6,761 bases of DNA from Roseivirga sp. UBA7431 (GTDB lineage: Bacteria; Bacteroidota; Bacteroidia; Cytophagales; Cyclobacteriaceae): positions 1 through 6,761 of the forward strand of contig DLQN01000021.1 in NCBI GenBank assembly GCA_002477595.1, given 5' to 3'. Under the pieces are notes generated by a model. The model was not told the DNA's origin. It was given only the letters and a program-made list of their open reading frames with translations, and did no database searches. A program made the translations under genes and the position numbers. Shown here piece by piece: positions 1-6,223 of this stretch. Numbering within the stretch: the stretch's first letter is position 1; the number at the start of each line of letters is the position of its first letter.

Positions 1-125
1 AGAAGGTTGTAACACCTACTTTATCGAATGATTGGCATTTCTTTTTGATAATCCAATTCCCCTCCTCTCAGGAGGGGTTAGGGGTGGTCCGTACAAAGGA
101 AGGTGATGAAAAGCGGATTTAATGT
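1..125. other. Left-edge region with no supported gene
   Basis: No gene can be supported here. One rightward frame is open from the window edge to a TAA at 120-122, but its second half runs through the palindromic repeat at 59-77 and has the look of a translated repeat. A second rightward frame ends at a TGA at 29-31. Either could be the last codons of a gene lying mostly outside the window, and the sequence cannot decide between them. The leftward operon ends at 126, so this is also its 3' flank. Confidence 0.5.
59..92. repeat. REP-like palindrome with TTAGGGGTGG tail
   Basis: The arms CCCCTCCT (59-66) and AGGAGGGG (70-77) are perfect inverted complements around a 3-base CTC loop, followed directly by TTAGGGGTGG (78-87). 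From memory, very similar C/G-rich palindromes with the same GGGGTTAGGGGTGG tail are dispersed in intergenic regions of many Bacteroidota; I cannot verify this here. It stands out sharply from the AT-rich flanks. It lies 3' of the leftward operon, so in that transcript it would form a strong hairpin that could protect or end the mRNA. No T-run follows on the minus strand, so it is not a classical intrinsic terminator. Confidence 0.6.
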
Positions 126-692
126 TTAACCGATTCGGTGACTGATGATAGTATTGATTCTTTCGAAGAAAAGCTGAGGCTTTAATGTGCGCCAGTTAAC
201 AATGTCTAACTCGCCACCAAAATTCACATAACTGTCGATATTGAAGTTTTTCATTTCGTCTTGAACGAAATCTCTAAAGTTTACACCTGTAATCCAGCCC
301 TCTTCCATATCTTCAAACCACTCTTCGTAATAGCTGTCATCTGATCCATGAAAGTTTAGAATATTTTCTCCGATAAGAATGTATTTGTTAATACCATATC
401 CATTAAAATGATCAACGATGTTTCGCTTTAGATACATGATGTCGTTGTTCAGCGCATCATTCCATTCCCCAATGAACTCTATGATGATAAACCCTCGGTC
501 ATAGTCTGTAAATAGAACTTTGATGTAGAGCGTTTCGGAACCCATAAAGTCCCAGTGTGGGTCGATATAATAGCCGTAAATGTTCTCAGAATAGCGTTCG
601 AAGTTGTACTCCTTACCGTCATAAGGAGAGTTCGGATCCTCAGCTACATTATAGTATTTGAGCCAGTTATAATAGGGTTCAATATTATGCAT
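126..692 (-). CDS. Conserved-looking hypothetical protein coupled to murQ
   Basis: Function not recognised. The product is 188 residues, without signal peptide, membrane segment or lipobox, so it is probably cytoplasmic. It is very rich in Tyr, Trp, Phe, Asp, Glu and Asn and looks acidic. Distinctive stretches are a Tyr-rich N-terminus (IEPYYNWLKYY, residues 4-14), EFIGEWNDALNND (72-84), an alternating hydrophobic segment KYILIGENILNFHGSDD (102-118), the acidic-aromatic run YYEEWFEDMEEGW (120-132), and NWRTLKPQLFF near the C-terminus. I have a vague memory of similar proteins in Cytophagales but can name no family. The start is well supported: its ATG overlaps the murQ stop codon as TAATG (690-694), which implies translational coupling and cotranscription with the amino-sugar genes. 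A role tied to MurQ or the kinase is inferred from position only. The gene is surely real; its function is open. Confidence 0.85.
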   Translation of the reverse strand: MHNIEPYYNWLKYYNVAEDPNSPYDGKEYNFERYSENIYGYYIDPHWDFMGSETLYIKVLFTDYDRGFIIIEFIGEWNDALNNDIMYLKRNIVDHFNGYGINKYILIGENILNFHGSDDSYYEEWFEDMEEGWITGVNFRDFVQDEMKNFNIDSYVNFGGELDIVNWRTLKPQLFFERINTIISHRIG

Positions 693-1498
693 TAGGAGTT
701 CTTGACAAAGTCGATCACCTTTCTAACGGAACCATGTTCCTTTAATAATTTCTCAGCAACTGTATATTCTACCTGAAGCATTTCCATAATCATCTTTGCC
801 CCGCGATCGACTAGCTTCTTATTGGAGAGTTGCATATCCACCATGCGGTTTCCTTTGACTTTACCCAGTCGGATCATTACTGAAGTAGAGATCATATTAA
901 GGACTAGCTTTTGAGCAGTACCTGCCTTCATTCGCGTACTACCAGTAACGAATTCAGGACCAACTATAGGTTCAATAGGAAATTCAGCTTCCCAAGCGAG
1001 TTTGCTGTCTGGGTTACAAGTAATACAGCCTGTAAGAACCCCATTCTCTTTGGCCTTTTTAATTCCACCAATCACATAAGGAGTGCCACCAGAAGCGGCA
1101 ATACCAATTACAGTGTCTTTGTGGTTGATCATATGCTCTTGCAAATCTTTCCAAGCTTGGTCTGGATCATCCTCGGCAAATTCTACTGCCTTTCGTATCG
1201 CAGAATCTCCACCTGCAATTATGCCCACGACAAGCCCGTGCTCAACACCATAGGTCGGAGGGCATTCCGAAGCATCAACTACTCCAAGTCTTCCACTAGT
1301 TCCGGCACCTATATAGAAGATACGGCCGCCTTTTTCCATGCGAGGTATGATCTCTAGTACGAGTGCTTCAATTTGTGGAATGACTTTTTCCACAGCGAGC
1401 GCTACACTTTGATCTTCTTGGTTGATGCTTGTGAGTAATTCTGTCACAGACATCTGATCTAAGCTACTGTGATTTGACTCTGATTCGGTGATGTTCAT
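692..1498 (-). CDS. murQ: N-acetylmuramic acid 6-phosphate etherase (MurQ)
   Basis: MurQ cleaves the lactyl ether of MurNAc-6-phosphate, giving GlcNAc-6-phosphate and D-lactate, in cytoplasmic recycling of peptidoglycan sugars. The 268-residue product is a SIS-domain protein. It has the phosphosugar loop GAGTSGRLG (64-72) followed by DASECPPT (75-82), where E78 matches the catalytic Glu83 of E. coli MurQ. AEDD (108-111) supplies E109, likely the counterpart of E. coli Glu114. The MurQ/GCKR signature is at 180-201, with GPE, GSTRMKAGTA and the closing Asn. The ATG at 1496-1498 is chosen because the longer reading (to 1588) would add 30 unlike residues and overlap the upstream kinase by 80 bases; from 1498 the gap to the kinase stop is ten bases. 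No Shine-Dalgarno is visible, which is usual in Bacteroidota. The stop overlaps the next ATG by one base. Length is slightly below that of the E. coli enzyme, and all key residues are present. Confidence 0.96.
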   Translation of the reverse strand: MNITESESNHSSLDQMSVTELLTSINQEDQSVALAVEKVIPQIEALVLEIIPRMEKGGRIFYIGAGTSGRLGVVDASECPPTYGVEHGLVVGIIAGGDSAIRKAVEFAEDDPDQAWKDLQEHMINHKDTVIGIAASGGTPYVIGGIKKAKENGVLTGCITCNPDSKLAWEAEFPIEPIVGPEFVTGSTRMKAGTAQKLVLNMISTSVMIRLGKVKGNRMVDMQLSNKKLVDRGAKMIMEMLQVEYTVAEKLLKEHGSVRKVIDFVKNS

Positions 1499-1508
1499 GG
1501 ATGGAGAA

Positions 1509-2342
1509 TTATTGATGAAACAGCGTAAGTCCAGCGATTGGCTGTTGCGTGATGTGTTTAATTTGTAATCCTTTGGCCATAGCCACATCCCTCAGTATGT
1601 TGCCAAAGAAAAAGGCTACAGAACCAGTGAAGTGAATAGGAATGCCTTTATACCCTTCATATTTCATCACGTTTTTGGTGATAAATAGTTCAAAGCCAGT
1701 TGCCACTAGGTTGTACATGTATGGATCTGAAATATGCTTACTGATGAATTTGGCAAAGCTTGCTAAAAACCTACCCGGCATAGGTTCTTGATACATTTTA
1801 GTAAGAAACCCATCCTTTGTCAGTCCAAACTCCTCTTTAAAGAGCACGCGTAAGTGTTTAGGCATATCTTTCCTATAATAGTCTGTTACGAGCACTTTGC
1901 CTAGATATGTGCCGCCACCTTCATCAGCGACTGCCCAGCCTAGTGAAGGAACGTTTTGTGTGATTCTTTCACCATCATAAAGACAGGAGTTTGTACCAGT
2001 TCCGATAATGCATGCAATACCAGCTTGGTCTCCACATAAGGACCTTGCAGCGGCTAATAGATCATGGTTCACATCTATTTCGGCATGCGGATAATAGCGT
2101 TTCAGCAGGTTGGCGATTTTATCTCTATTGGTGGCTGATGAGCAGCCGGTGCCATAGTAATAGATTTGATCTATCTCATCGGGAATCTGATTGTGAAGGG
2201 CTTGAATCTCCTTCAGCATCTCCTCTTCTTTTTGGTAATATGGATTGATGCCTGCGGTTTTCGCCTGAGATATATCTCCCTCGTCACCAATAAGGCGCCA
2301 GTCAGTTTTTGTAAAGCCACTATCGGCAATCAGTACCTTCAT
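1509..2342 (-). CDS. BadF/BadG-family N-acetylglucosamine (amino-sugar) kinase
   Basis: A 277-residue ASKHA-fold sugar kinase of the BadF/BadG/BcrA/BcrD type (N-acetylglucosamine kinase group), expected to use ATP to phosphorylate GlcNAc, and possibly MurNAc, at O6 in the cytoplasm. The N-terminal phosphate-1 loop is ADSGFTKTDW (6-15). The probable catalytic Asp is D94 in NHDLLAAARSL (92-102). The phosphate-2 loop is IIGTGTNS (112-119), followed by the family's GWAVADEGGG (135-144), and GSVAFFFG (240-247) is the adenosine-motif region. It is first in an operon with murQ ten bases downstream. That pairing suggests it makes MurNAc-6-P for MurQ, as MurK-type kinases do in some bacteria, but sequence alone does not separate GlcNAc from MurNAc specificity. 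An alternative is a plain GlcNAc kinase whose product joins MurQ's at GlcNAc-6-P. The start MKVLIADSG sits directly before the first motif, as expected. No Shine-Dalgarno is visible. Confidence 0.9.
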   Translation of the reverse strand: MKVLIADSGFTKTDWRLIGDEGDISQAKTAGINPYYQKEEEMLKEIQALHNQIPDEIDQIYYYGTGCSSATNRDKIANLLKRYYPHAEIDVNHDLLAAARSLCGDQAGIACIIGTGTNSCLYDGERITQNVPSLGWAVADEGGGTYLGKVLVTDYYRKDMPKHLRVLFKEEFGLTKDGFLTKMYQEPMPGRFLASFAKFISKHISDPYMYNLVATGFELFITKNVMKYEGYKGIPIHFTGSVAFFFGNILRDVAMAKGLQIKHITQQPIAGLTLFHQ

Positions 2343-2433
2343 TAAATTACAGTAACTAAGAGTTCTTTTATCAACGGTCCTACTATGTATAGGTAGTTGA
2401 CTCGAGCGAATTTATTACCGTCTACCGAGCTTT

Positions 2434-2463
2434 CCAATTTAGATGAAAGTTCCTTTAGCCAAA
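2434..2463 (-). promoter_or_regulatory. Candidate promoter of the kinase-murQ operon
   Basis: On the minus strand, TTTG (2463-2460) is followed after 18 bases by TAAATTGG (2441-2434). This compares with the Bacteroidota housekeeping pattern TTTG, about 19 bases, TAnnTTTG: the -33 box is perfect and the -7 box has five of six fixed positions. It would give a leader of about 85 bases before the kinase ATG. Such matches also arise by chance in AT-rich DNA, so this is a candidate only. Confidence 0.35.
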
Positions 2464-2509
2464 GTAAGTCCTTAATTAAAATGAAAAGGCACTTGTATTC
2501 TATTCAGTC

Positions 2510-2971
2510 TTAAAATTCTTTTTTAGCGGCTACGTTTGATCTAGCGATAAAAGTCTCCTTTGAATTGAGCCTTTTTAATCGATAAACTTTCTCCCCTATT
2601 TGACCGATCGGTATGATGCCATTGACAGCTTCGTCAGTTCGAGAAATTCTCATTTCATCCTTGCCTTCCATTCTGGCTAAGATGTTAAACTTCTGACCAT
2701 CAATTGTCTCATAAGAAAGGAGAAATTGGTTTCCCTTACTGATCATGCGATAGTCTCTGACTTGTTGACCCATCACATTGATATCGGTTGACCCTTCATT
2801 CAAATCGATTCCTAATAATATGTTTAATTCGGTTTGATTATCAGCATTCAGAACCCACATGCCTGCAAGATTCACAATACCGTCATCAAAGTATTTTTCC
2901 TCTGGCTGATTAGGAGCACAATAGGTAAGTATTAGGGCTAGAGGAATGAATAATATTTTTAGTCTCTTCAT
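2510..2971 (-). CDS. Small predicted lipoprotein of unknown function
   Basis: The product is 153 residues. The N-terminus is a lipoprotein signal: basic MKRLK, a hydrophobic core (6-16), and a lipobox-like ILTYC with Cys18 as the lipidated residue. The mature part is small and probably mostly beta-strand. LAGMWVLN (35-42) near its start and VYRLKR (129-134) near its end resemble the first and last strands of lipocalin-like small barrels, but this is only a shape resemblance and I do not assign the family. Acidic residues follow the Cys (EEKYFDD, 24-30), which might favour export to the surface as in some Bacteroidota, though no exact export signal is seen. It is divergent from the M19 dipeptidase gene and separated from the leftward kinase operon by 167 bases, so it is probably its own transcription unit. 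No Shine-Dalgarno precedes the ATG. Function unknown. Confidence 0.82.
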   Translation of the reverse strand: MKRLKILFIPLALILTYCAPNQPEEKYFDDGIVNLAGMWVLNADNQTELNILLGIDLNEGSTDINVMGQQVRDYRMISKGNQFLLSYETIDGQKFNILARMEGKDEMRISRTDEAVNGIIPIGQIGEKVYRLKRLNSKETFIARSNVAAKKEF

Positions 2972-2984
2972 GATCTTTGATTTG

Positions 2985-3001
2985 ATTCAAAATTCTTGAA
3001 T
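2985..3001. promoter_or_regulatory. Inverted repeat just upstream of the lipoprotein gene
   Basis: ATTCAA (2985-2990) and TTGAAT (2996-3001) are perfect inverted arms around AATTC, 13 bases upstream of the lipoprotein ATG. The minus-strand sequence GAATTTTG inside it resembles a -7 box (TAnnTTTG, five of six), but no TTTG lies at the right distance upstream. It could be an operator or leader hairpin, but it could equally be chance in AT-rich DNA. Confidence 0.2.
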
Positions 3002-3079
3002 TTGGGCTGCACGTATTTGGATTTTCGTTGACTGAACTGAAATCTTCGATAACAGAGTTAGACACTTAGATAATGCAGG

Positions 3080-3110
3080 TTTCAAAATGATACAGTAATA
3101 ACTATCTTCC
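3080..3110 (+). promoter_or_regulatory. Candidate promoter of the M19 dipeptidase gene
   Basis: TTTC (3080-3083) is followed after exactly 19 bases by TATCTTCC (3103-3110), against the Bacteroidota pattern TTTG-N19-TAnnTTTG. Three of four and four of six fixed bases match, with ideal spacing. The leader would be only about 10 bases before the ATG at 3127, which has no Shine-Dalgarno. Plausible but unproven. Confidence 0.3.
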
Positions 3111-3126
3111 GTTCAAAGCACTAATT

Positions 3127-4368
3127 ATGAATAGCAGATTACTTCTATCAATCGCATCTATAGTCATTCTAAGCCTCGCTTGTCAACCTGAAAAGAAGGA
3201 TTTGACTGATGCAGAGCTATTGACCAAAGCCAAAGCCTTAGCACAAAAGAATATTATTGTGGATGGGCATGTTGATCTTCCTTATCGCATGGAGCAAGGT
3301 GGTTTTATGGTGAGACAGAAAGTGCTCAATGTTTCAGTCGGTGCCTCAGATGGTAATTTCGATTTCCCGCGGGCAAAGGCAGGTGGATTGGATGCCCCAT
3401 TTATGTCTATTTATATTCCTGCTCAATATCAACAAGTGCCGGGCTACGCCAAAAAGTTTGCGGATTCATTAATTATGATGACCAAACAATTGGCAAATAC
3501 CTATCCTGATCAATTTGCAATTGCCTATAGTCCAGATGACGTGGAAAAACAATTTAAGGCAGGAAAGATTTCCTTGCCAATGGGTATGGAGAATGGCGCT
3601 CCCTTAGAAGACGATATTTCACTAGTGGAATATTTTCAAAAGGAAGGTATCAGGTATGTTACGCTGACCCATGGTAAAGACAATAAAATCTGTGACTCAT
3701 CTTATGATACTACCAGAACGCATGGTGGTTTGAGTGACTATGGCCAACAGGTAGTTTCAGAGATGAATCGTGTGGGCATCATGGTCGACATTTCTCATGT
3801 ATCGGATGATACCTTCTGGCAGGTAATGGAGCTGAGTAAAGCACCAGCCATAGCTTCCCACTCTTCGGTTCGTCATTTTACACCTGGTTTTGAACGAAAC
3901 ATGAATGATGACATGATCAAGAAACTCGGAGAAAATGATGGTGTCATTATGATCAATTTTGGCTCTAGCTTTTTGGATGGTGAATACAGAACAAGAAGAG
4001 CAGCTTATGACGAACATGTGATCAATTGGCTAGCTGATAATGAATTGTCCAGAAATGACCCAAAGGCGAAAGCTTACATCGAGGAATACACCAAAGCGAA
4101 CGATCCTTGGAGTGATGTAAAAAAAGTGGCTGACCACATTGATCGAGTGGTGGAATTGACTGGAAGTACTGATCACGTAGGATTTGGTTCCGATTTCGAT
4201 GGCGTGGGAGACTCTTTGCCTACCGGGCTTAAGGATGTATCTACTTATCCGAATTTGATTTTTGAGCTGCTGAAACGTGGTTATTCAGATGACGATATAG
4301 CCAAAATGTGCTATCAGAATGTGTTCAGGGTTTGGCGAGCTGTAGAAAAGGTAGCTGCGAGCGAATAG
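3127..4368 (+). CDS. Membrane dipeptidase lipoprotein (peptidase M19, renal dipeptidase-like)
   Basis: A 413-residue binuclear zinc dipeptidase of the amidohydrolase fold (M19), which hydrolyses dipeptides and, in this family, often tolerates a D-residue at the C-terminal position. Residues 1-19 are a lipoprotein signal ending LSLAC, with Cys19 lipidated, so the enzyme is anchored outside the cytoplasm. The metal-site residues known from human renal dipeptidase are all present: H48 and D50 in DGHVD, bridging E155 in GMENG, H224 in DISHVSD, H245 in ASHSS, R257 in ERNMNDD, and D356 in GFGSDFDGVG. The C-terminal helix region is typical (YSDDDIAKMCYQNVFRVW, 386-403). It is an intact full-length member. 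The next gene, an exported peptidase-like hydrolase, follows on the same strand after 83 bases, so the two may form a peptide-scavenging unit. A role in degrading peptidoglycan-derived dipeptides is possible given the nearby murQ, but that is inference. Confidence 0.95.
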   Translation: MNSRLLLSIASIVILSLACQPEKKDLTDAELLTKAKALAQKNIIVDGHVDLPYRMEQGGFMVRQKVLNVSVGASDGNFDFPRAKAGGLDAPFMSIYIPAQYQQVPGYAKKFADSLIMMTKQLANTYPDQFAIAYSPDDVEKQFKAGKISLPMGMENGAPLEDDISLVEYFQKEGIRYVTLTHGKDNKICDSSYDTTRTHGGLSDYGQQVVSEMNRVGIMVDISHVSDDTFWQVMELSKAPAIASHSSVRHFTPGFERNMNDDMIKKLGENDGVIMINFGSSFLDGEYRTRRAAYDEHVINWLADNELSRNDPKAKAYIEEYTKANDPWSDVKKVADHIDRVVELTGSTDHVGFGSDFDGVGDSLPTGLKDVSTYPNLIFELLKRGYSDDDIAKMCYQNVFRVWRAVEKVAASE

Positions 4369-4451
4369 GCCTTCCTATTGACGATCGTGTCTAAAAATGT
4401 CATTGGCAACATATCCATGACCCAAATTGCTATTCAAGGGTATATTCAGGT

Positions 4452-5879
4452 ATGTATCGGATTCTTACACTTTTTCTTCTTGCGGCAGTTTTCTCATGTG
4501 GGCATGCGCAAGAAAGTACCTCAATTCCACAATTTGCTAATGAAGCCAACGCCATTAGCGGTTTTCTGACTGTTCCAGAAAACAGGAGTGACCCTAGCTC
4601 TAGGCAAATAGGGTTAGCCTATGTTGTTTTAAAGGCAAATTCTTCAGCACCGAAAAAGGATCCAATTGTTTATTTAATGGGAGGGCCAGGGGGGTCAGCT
4701 ACCTATACAACTGGTTATTGGCGTAATTCTCAATTAAGAAGAGATAGAGATTTTGTCATTTTTGATCAACGAGGGACGGGGCTGTCTACTGCTGTCTGTC
4801 CTGATTTTGGGTCTAACATTTTTGATATGGTAAGTAAAGACCTCACTCCAGCCGAAGAAGCGCATACCTTATTGGCACTGGCCAATGCTTGCAAAGTGGA
4901 AATGAAATCTGTTGGCCACGACCAGGGAGGCTATAATACCCCAGAGAATGTAAAAGATATGGAAGCATTGCGTGTCCATTTGGGCTATGAGCAATGGAAT
5001 CTCTTTGGCACCTCTTATGGGTCAACACTTACTTTAGCCTATATGAGAGAATTCCCTCAAAATGTACGAACATCCATCATGGCAGCATTAGCCCCTCCCC
5101 AAATCAATTTTTACGCTGACTTTTTGACCAATTTCAGCCGATCATTGAATATGGTTTTTGAAGCTTGTGCAAATGATAAGTTATGCCTGAAAAAGTATCC
5201 GAACTTTAAAACAGACTTTTACCAAGTACTTGAGGGCTTGAAATCTAATCCCTTTAACGCTAAGTATAACGGCAAACCATTTGTACTCAATGCGCAAGAC
5301 ATGCTGATGTTGGTACAGCAATATTTGTATTCAAAAGCTACGATTGAACAACTTCCTGCATTAATAACAGCTATAAAGGACGAGGACTCTAGGGTGGTAA
5401 ATAATGCTATTGCTCTTGTAGGAGCGACAATGAATGTTATTAACGTAGCCATGCATTGGTCTTTTGTAGCCTATGATGAGTATGGTGATGAAAGCGTTAA
5501 AACAGCTTCTTTGGATGATTTGACAAGATATCCTGAACTAAACAATCCAGGCCCAGCTTTTTTTACACCCAGTAAAGAGTTGATAGCGTCTTGGCATGAT
5601 TTCAGAGAAGAACCAATTTTGAGCGAGCCTGTTTCGTCTAATACTCCTTCCCTAGTTGCTAATGGAGCATTTGATCCTATCACGCCACCAGCCTATGCTA
5701 AAGAAGCTTTGAAACACCTTTCTAATGCTTTCTATGCAGAATTTCCAACTGACGGCCATTCCACTTTCAATCCTTGTTATTTTGGCATGATAGAGGCGTT
5801 TTTGGAGCACCCAGAACGCGCACCAGACTTGGGTTGTGCTGCTAATGGCAGAGGTTTTGATTGGAGGCAGTTTTATTAA
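4452..5879 (+). CDS. Exported S33 alpha/beta hydrolase, tripeptidyl/prolyl aminopeptidase-like
   Basis: A 475-residue alpha/beta hydrolase of the peptidase S33 group with a TAP-like C-terminal domain, expected to release short peptides or proline from N-termini outside the cytoplasm. The N-terminus is a signal peptide (hydrophobic 3-14). It may be cut by signal peptidase I after GHA (17-19) or processed as a lipoprotein at Cys16 (VFSC, a poor lipobox). The oxyanion loop is GGPGGS (77-82), followed by the family's DQRGTG (105-110). The nucleophile elbow GTSYGS gives S188, the acid is D408 in NGAFDPITPP, and the base is H436 in TDGHS, so the triad is complete. Cys pairs (116/147, 239/245, 442/462) could form disulfides. 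An AAGGG (4436-4440) lies 11 bases before the ATG, a weak ribosome site. No good promoter was found in the 83-base gap, which favours cotranscription with the M19 gene. Exact substrate is uncertain; esterase activity is possible. Confidence 0.92.
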   Translation: MYRILTLFLLAAVFSCGHAQESTSIPQFANEANAISGFLTVPENRSDPSSRQIGLAYVVLKANSSAPKKDPIVYLMGGPGGSATYTTGYWRNSQLRRDRDFVIFDQRGTGLSTAVCPDFGSNIFDMVSKDLTPAEEAHTLLALANACKVEMKSVGHDQGGYNTPENVKDMEALRVHLGYEQWNLFGTSYGSTLTLAYMREFPQNVRTSIMAALAPPQINFYADFLTNFSRSLNMVFEACANDKLCLKKYPNFKTDFYQVLEGLKSNPFNAKYNGKPFVLNAQDMLMLVQQYLYSKATIEQLPALITAIKDEDSRVVNNAIALVGATMNVINVAMHWSFVAYDEYGDESVKTASLDDLTRYPELNNPGPAFFTPSKELIASWHDFREEPILSEPVSSNTPSLVANGAFDPITPPAYAKEALKHLSNAFYAEFPTDGHSTFNPCYFGMIEAFLEHPERAPDLGCAANGRGFDWRQFY

Positions 5880-5891
5880 GAAATGGAATTA

Positions 5892-5949
5892 TGAATGTTT
5901 AATTAAGAAGGCTGAATGCTTAATTATTAATGAAGGATTAAGAATGAAT
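5892..5949. repeat. AT-rich imperfect direct and inverted repeats in convergent gap
   Basis: TGAATGTTTAATTA (5892-5905) recurs 21 bases later as TGAATGCTTAATTA (5913-5926) with one difference; each copy is followed by GAAGG, and GAATGAAT appears again near 5942-5949. Within it, TAATTAAG (5900-5907) and CTTAATTA (5919-5926) are perfect inverted arms with an 11-base loop. The stretch lies between two converging genes and could act as a weak bidirectional terminator, but the stem is all but pure A/T and has no T-tail. Low-complexity chance is a fair alternative. Confidence 0.35.
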
Positions 5950-5986
5950 AGTTTGGTGTCTTTTAATAAAAATACATTTCACCCAA

Positions 5987-6223
5987 TTACCCAATCACCT
6001 CCCCAACAATTTCAAGTTTTTCAAAAACAGCATTCGTGTGCGGAGCATCAGGCAATTCATCTGTTAAGTCTTGTCCAGCCCAATGCTCGTAGTGCTTACC
6101 GTCTCTCCAAAGTTTAGAGGCTGTAACATCATAGATTTTACCTTGATAAGCTACCCAGATTTCCTCTCGGTCTTGACCATTCCGTAGCGCGAGTTGCGCC
6201 TTGGTGTAAGTGCTATTTATCAT
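5987..6223 (-). CDS. Small cytochrome b5-like heme/steroid-binding domain protein
   Basis: The product is 78 residues, close to a bare cytochrome b5-like domain. The core is YTKAQLALRNG (6-16), a strand pair IWVAYQGKIYDVTASKLW (22-39) that is the typical b5 'ayng.vYDVt.s..W' region, then GKHYEHWAGQDLT (42-54) and DAPHTNAVFEKLEIVG (59-74). The eukaryotic HPGG heme motif is absent. Instead it has the His pattern of short prokaryotic members, with H44/H47 and H62 (in APH) as candidate heme ligands; heme binding is therefore likely but not certain. There is no signal peptide, CxxCH or membrane segment, so it is predicted cytoplasmic. Its ATG lies within the 3' end of the HExxH gene (11-base overlap), preceded by AAGGA eight bases upstream, so the two are almost surely cotranscribed and coupled. 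The biological role is unknown. Confidence 0.87.
   Translation of the reverse strand: MINSTYTKAQLALRNGQDREEIWVAYQGKIYDVTASKLWRDGKHYEHWAGQDLTDELPDAPHTNAVFEKLEIVGEVIG

Noticed and set aside
3..122. Rightward open frame of 39 codons from the left edge
   Set aside because: No start codon is in view and half of it translates the palindromic repeat; it cannot be told from chance, though the tail of an outside gene is possible.
911..1357. Plus-strand open frame of 148 codons inside murQ
   Set aside because: It is antisense to a well-supported MurQ with all motifs, and its composition is not protein-like.
1499..1588. N-terminal extension of MurQ starting at 1588
   Set aside because: It would overlap the kinase gene by 80 bases and add 30 residues unlike MurQ; the ATG at 1496-1498 fits the family start and the ten-base gap.
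2385..2394. Short palindrome CTATGTATAG upstream of the kinase as an operator
   Set aside because: The arms are only four bases and do not extend; expected by chance.
2473..2480. TTAATTAA shared with the 5899-5906 region as a possible dispersed motif
   Set aside because: An 8-base AT palindrome is common in this composition, and the flanks do not match.
4364..4379. Hairpin AATAGG-CCTT-CCTATT over the M19 stop codon as a terminator
   Set aside because: The stem is only 6 bp and is followed by GACGATCG with no T-run, so it is unlikely to stop transcription.
5952..5980. Promoter-like TTTG-N17-TACATTTC on the plus strand
   Set aside because: It lies in an AT-rich convergent gap, has short spacing and would only drive antisense transcription into the cytochrome b5-like gene; probably chance.
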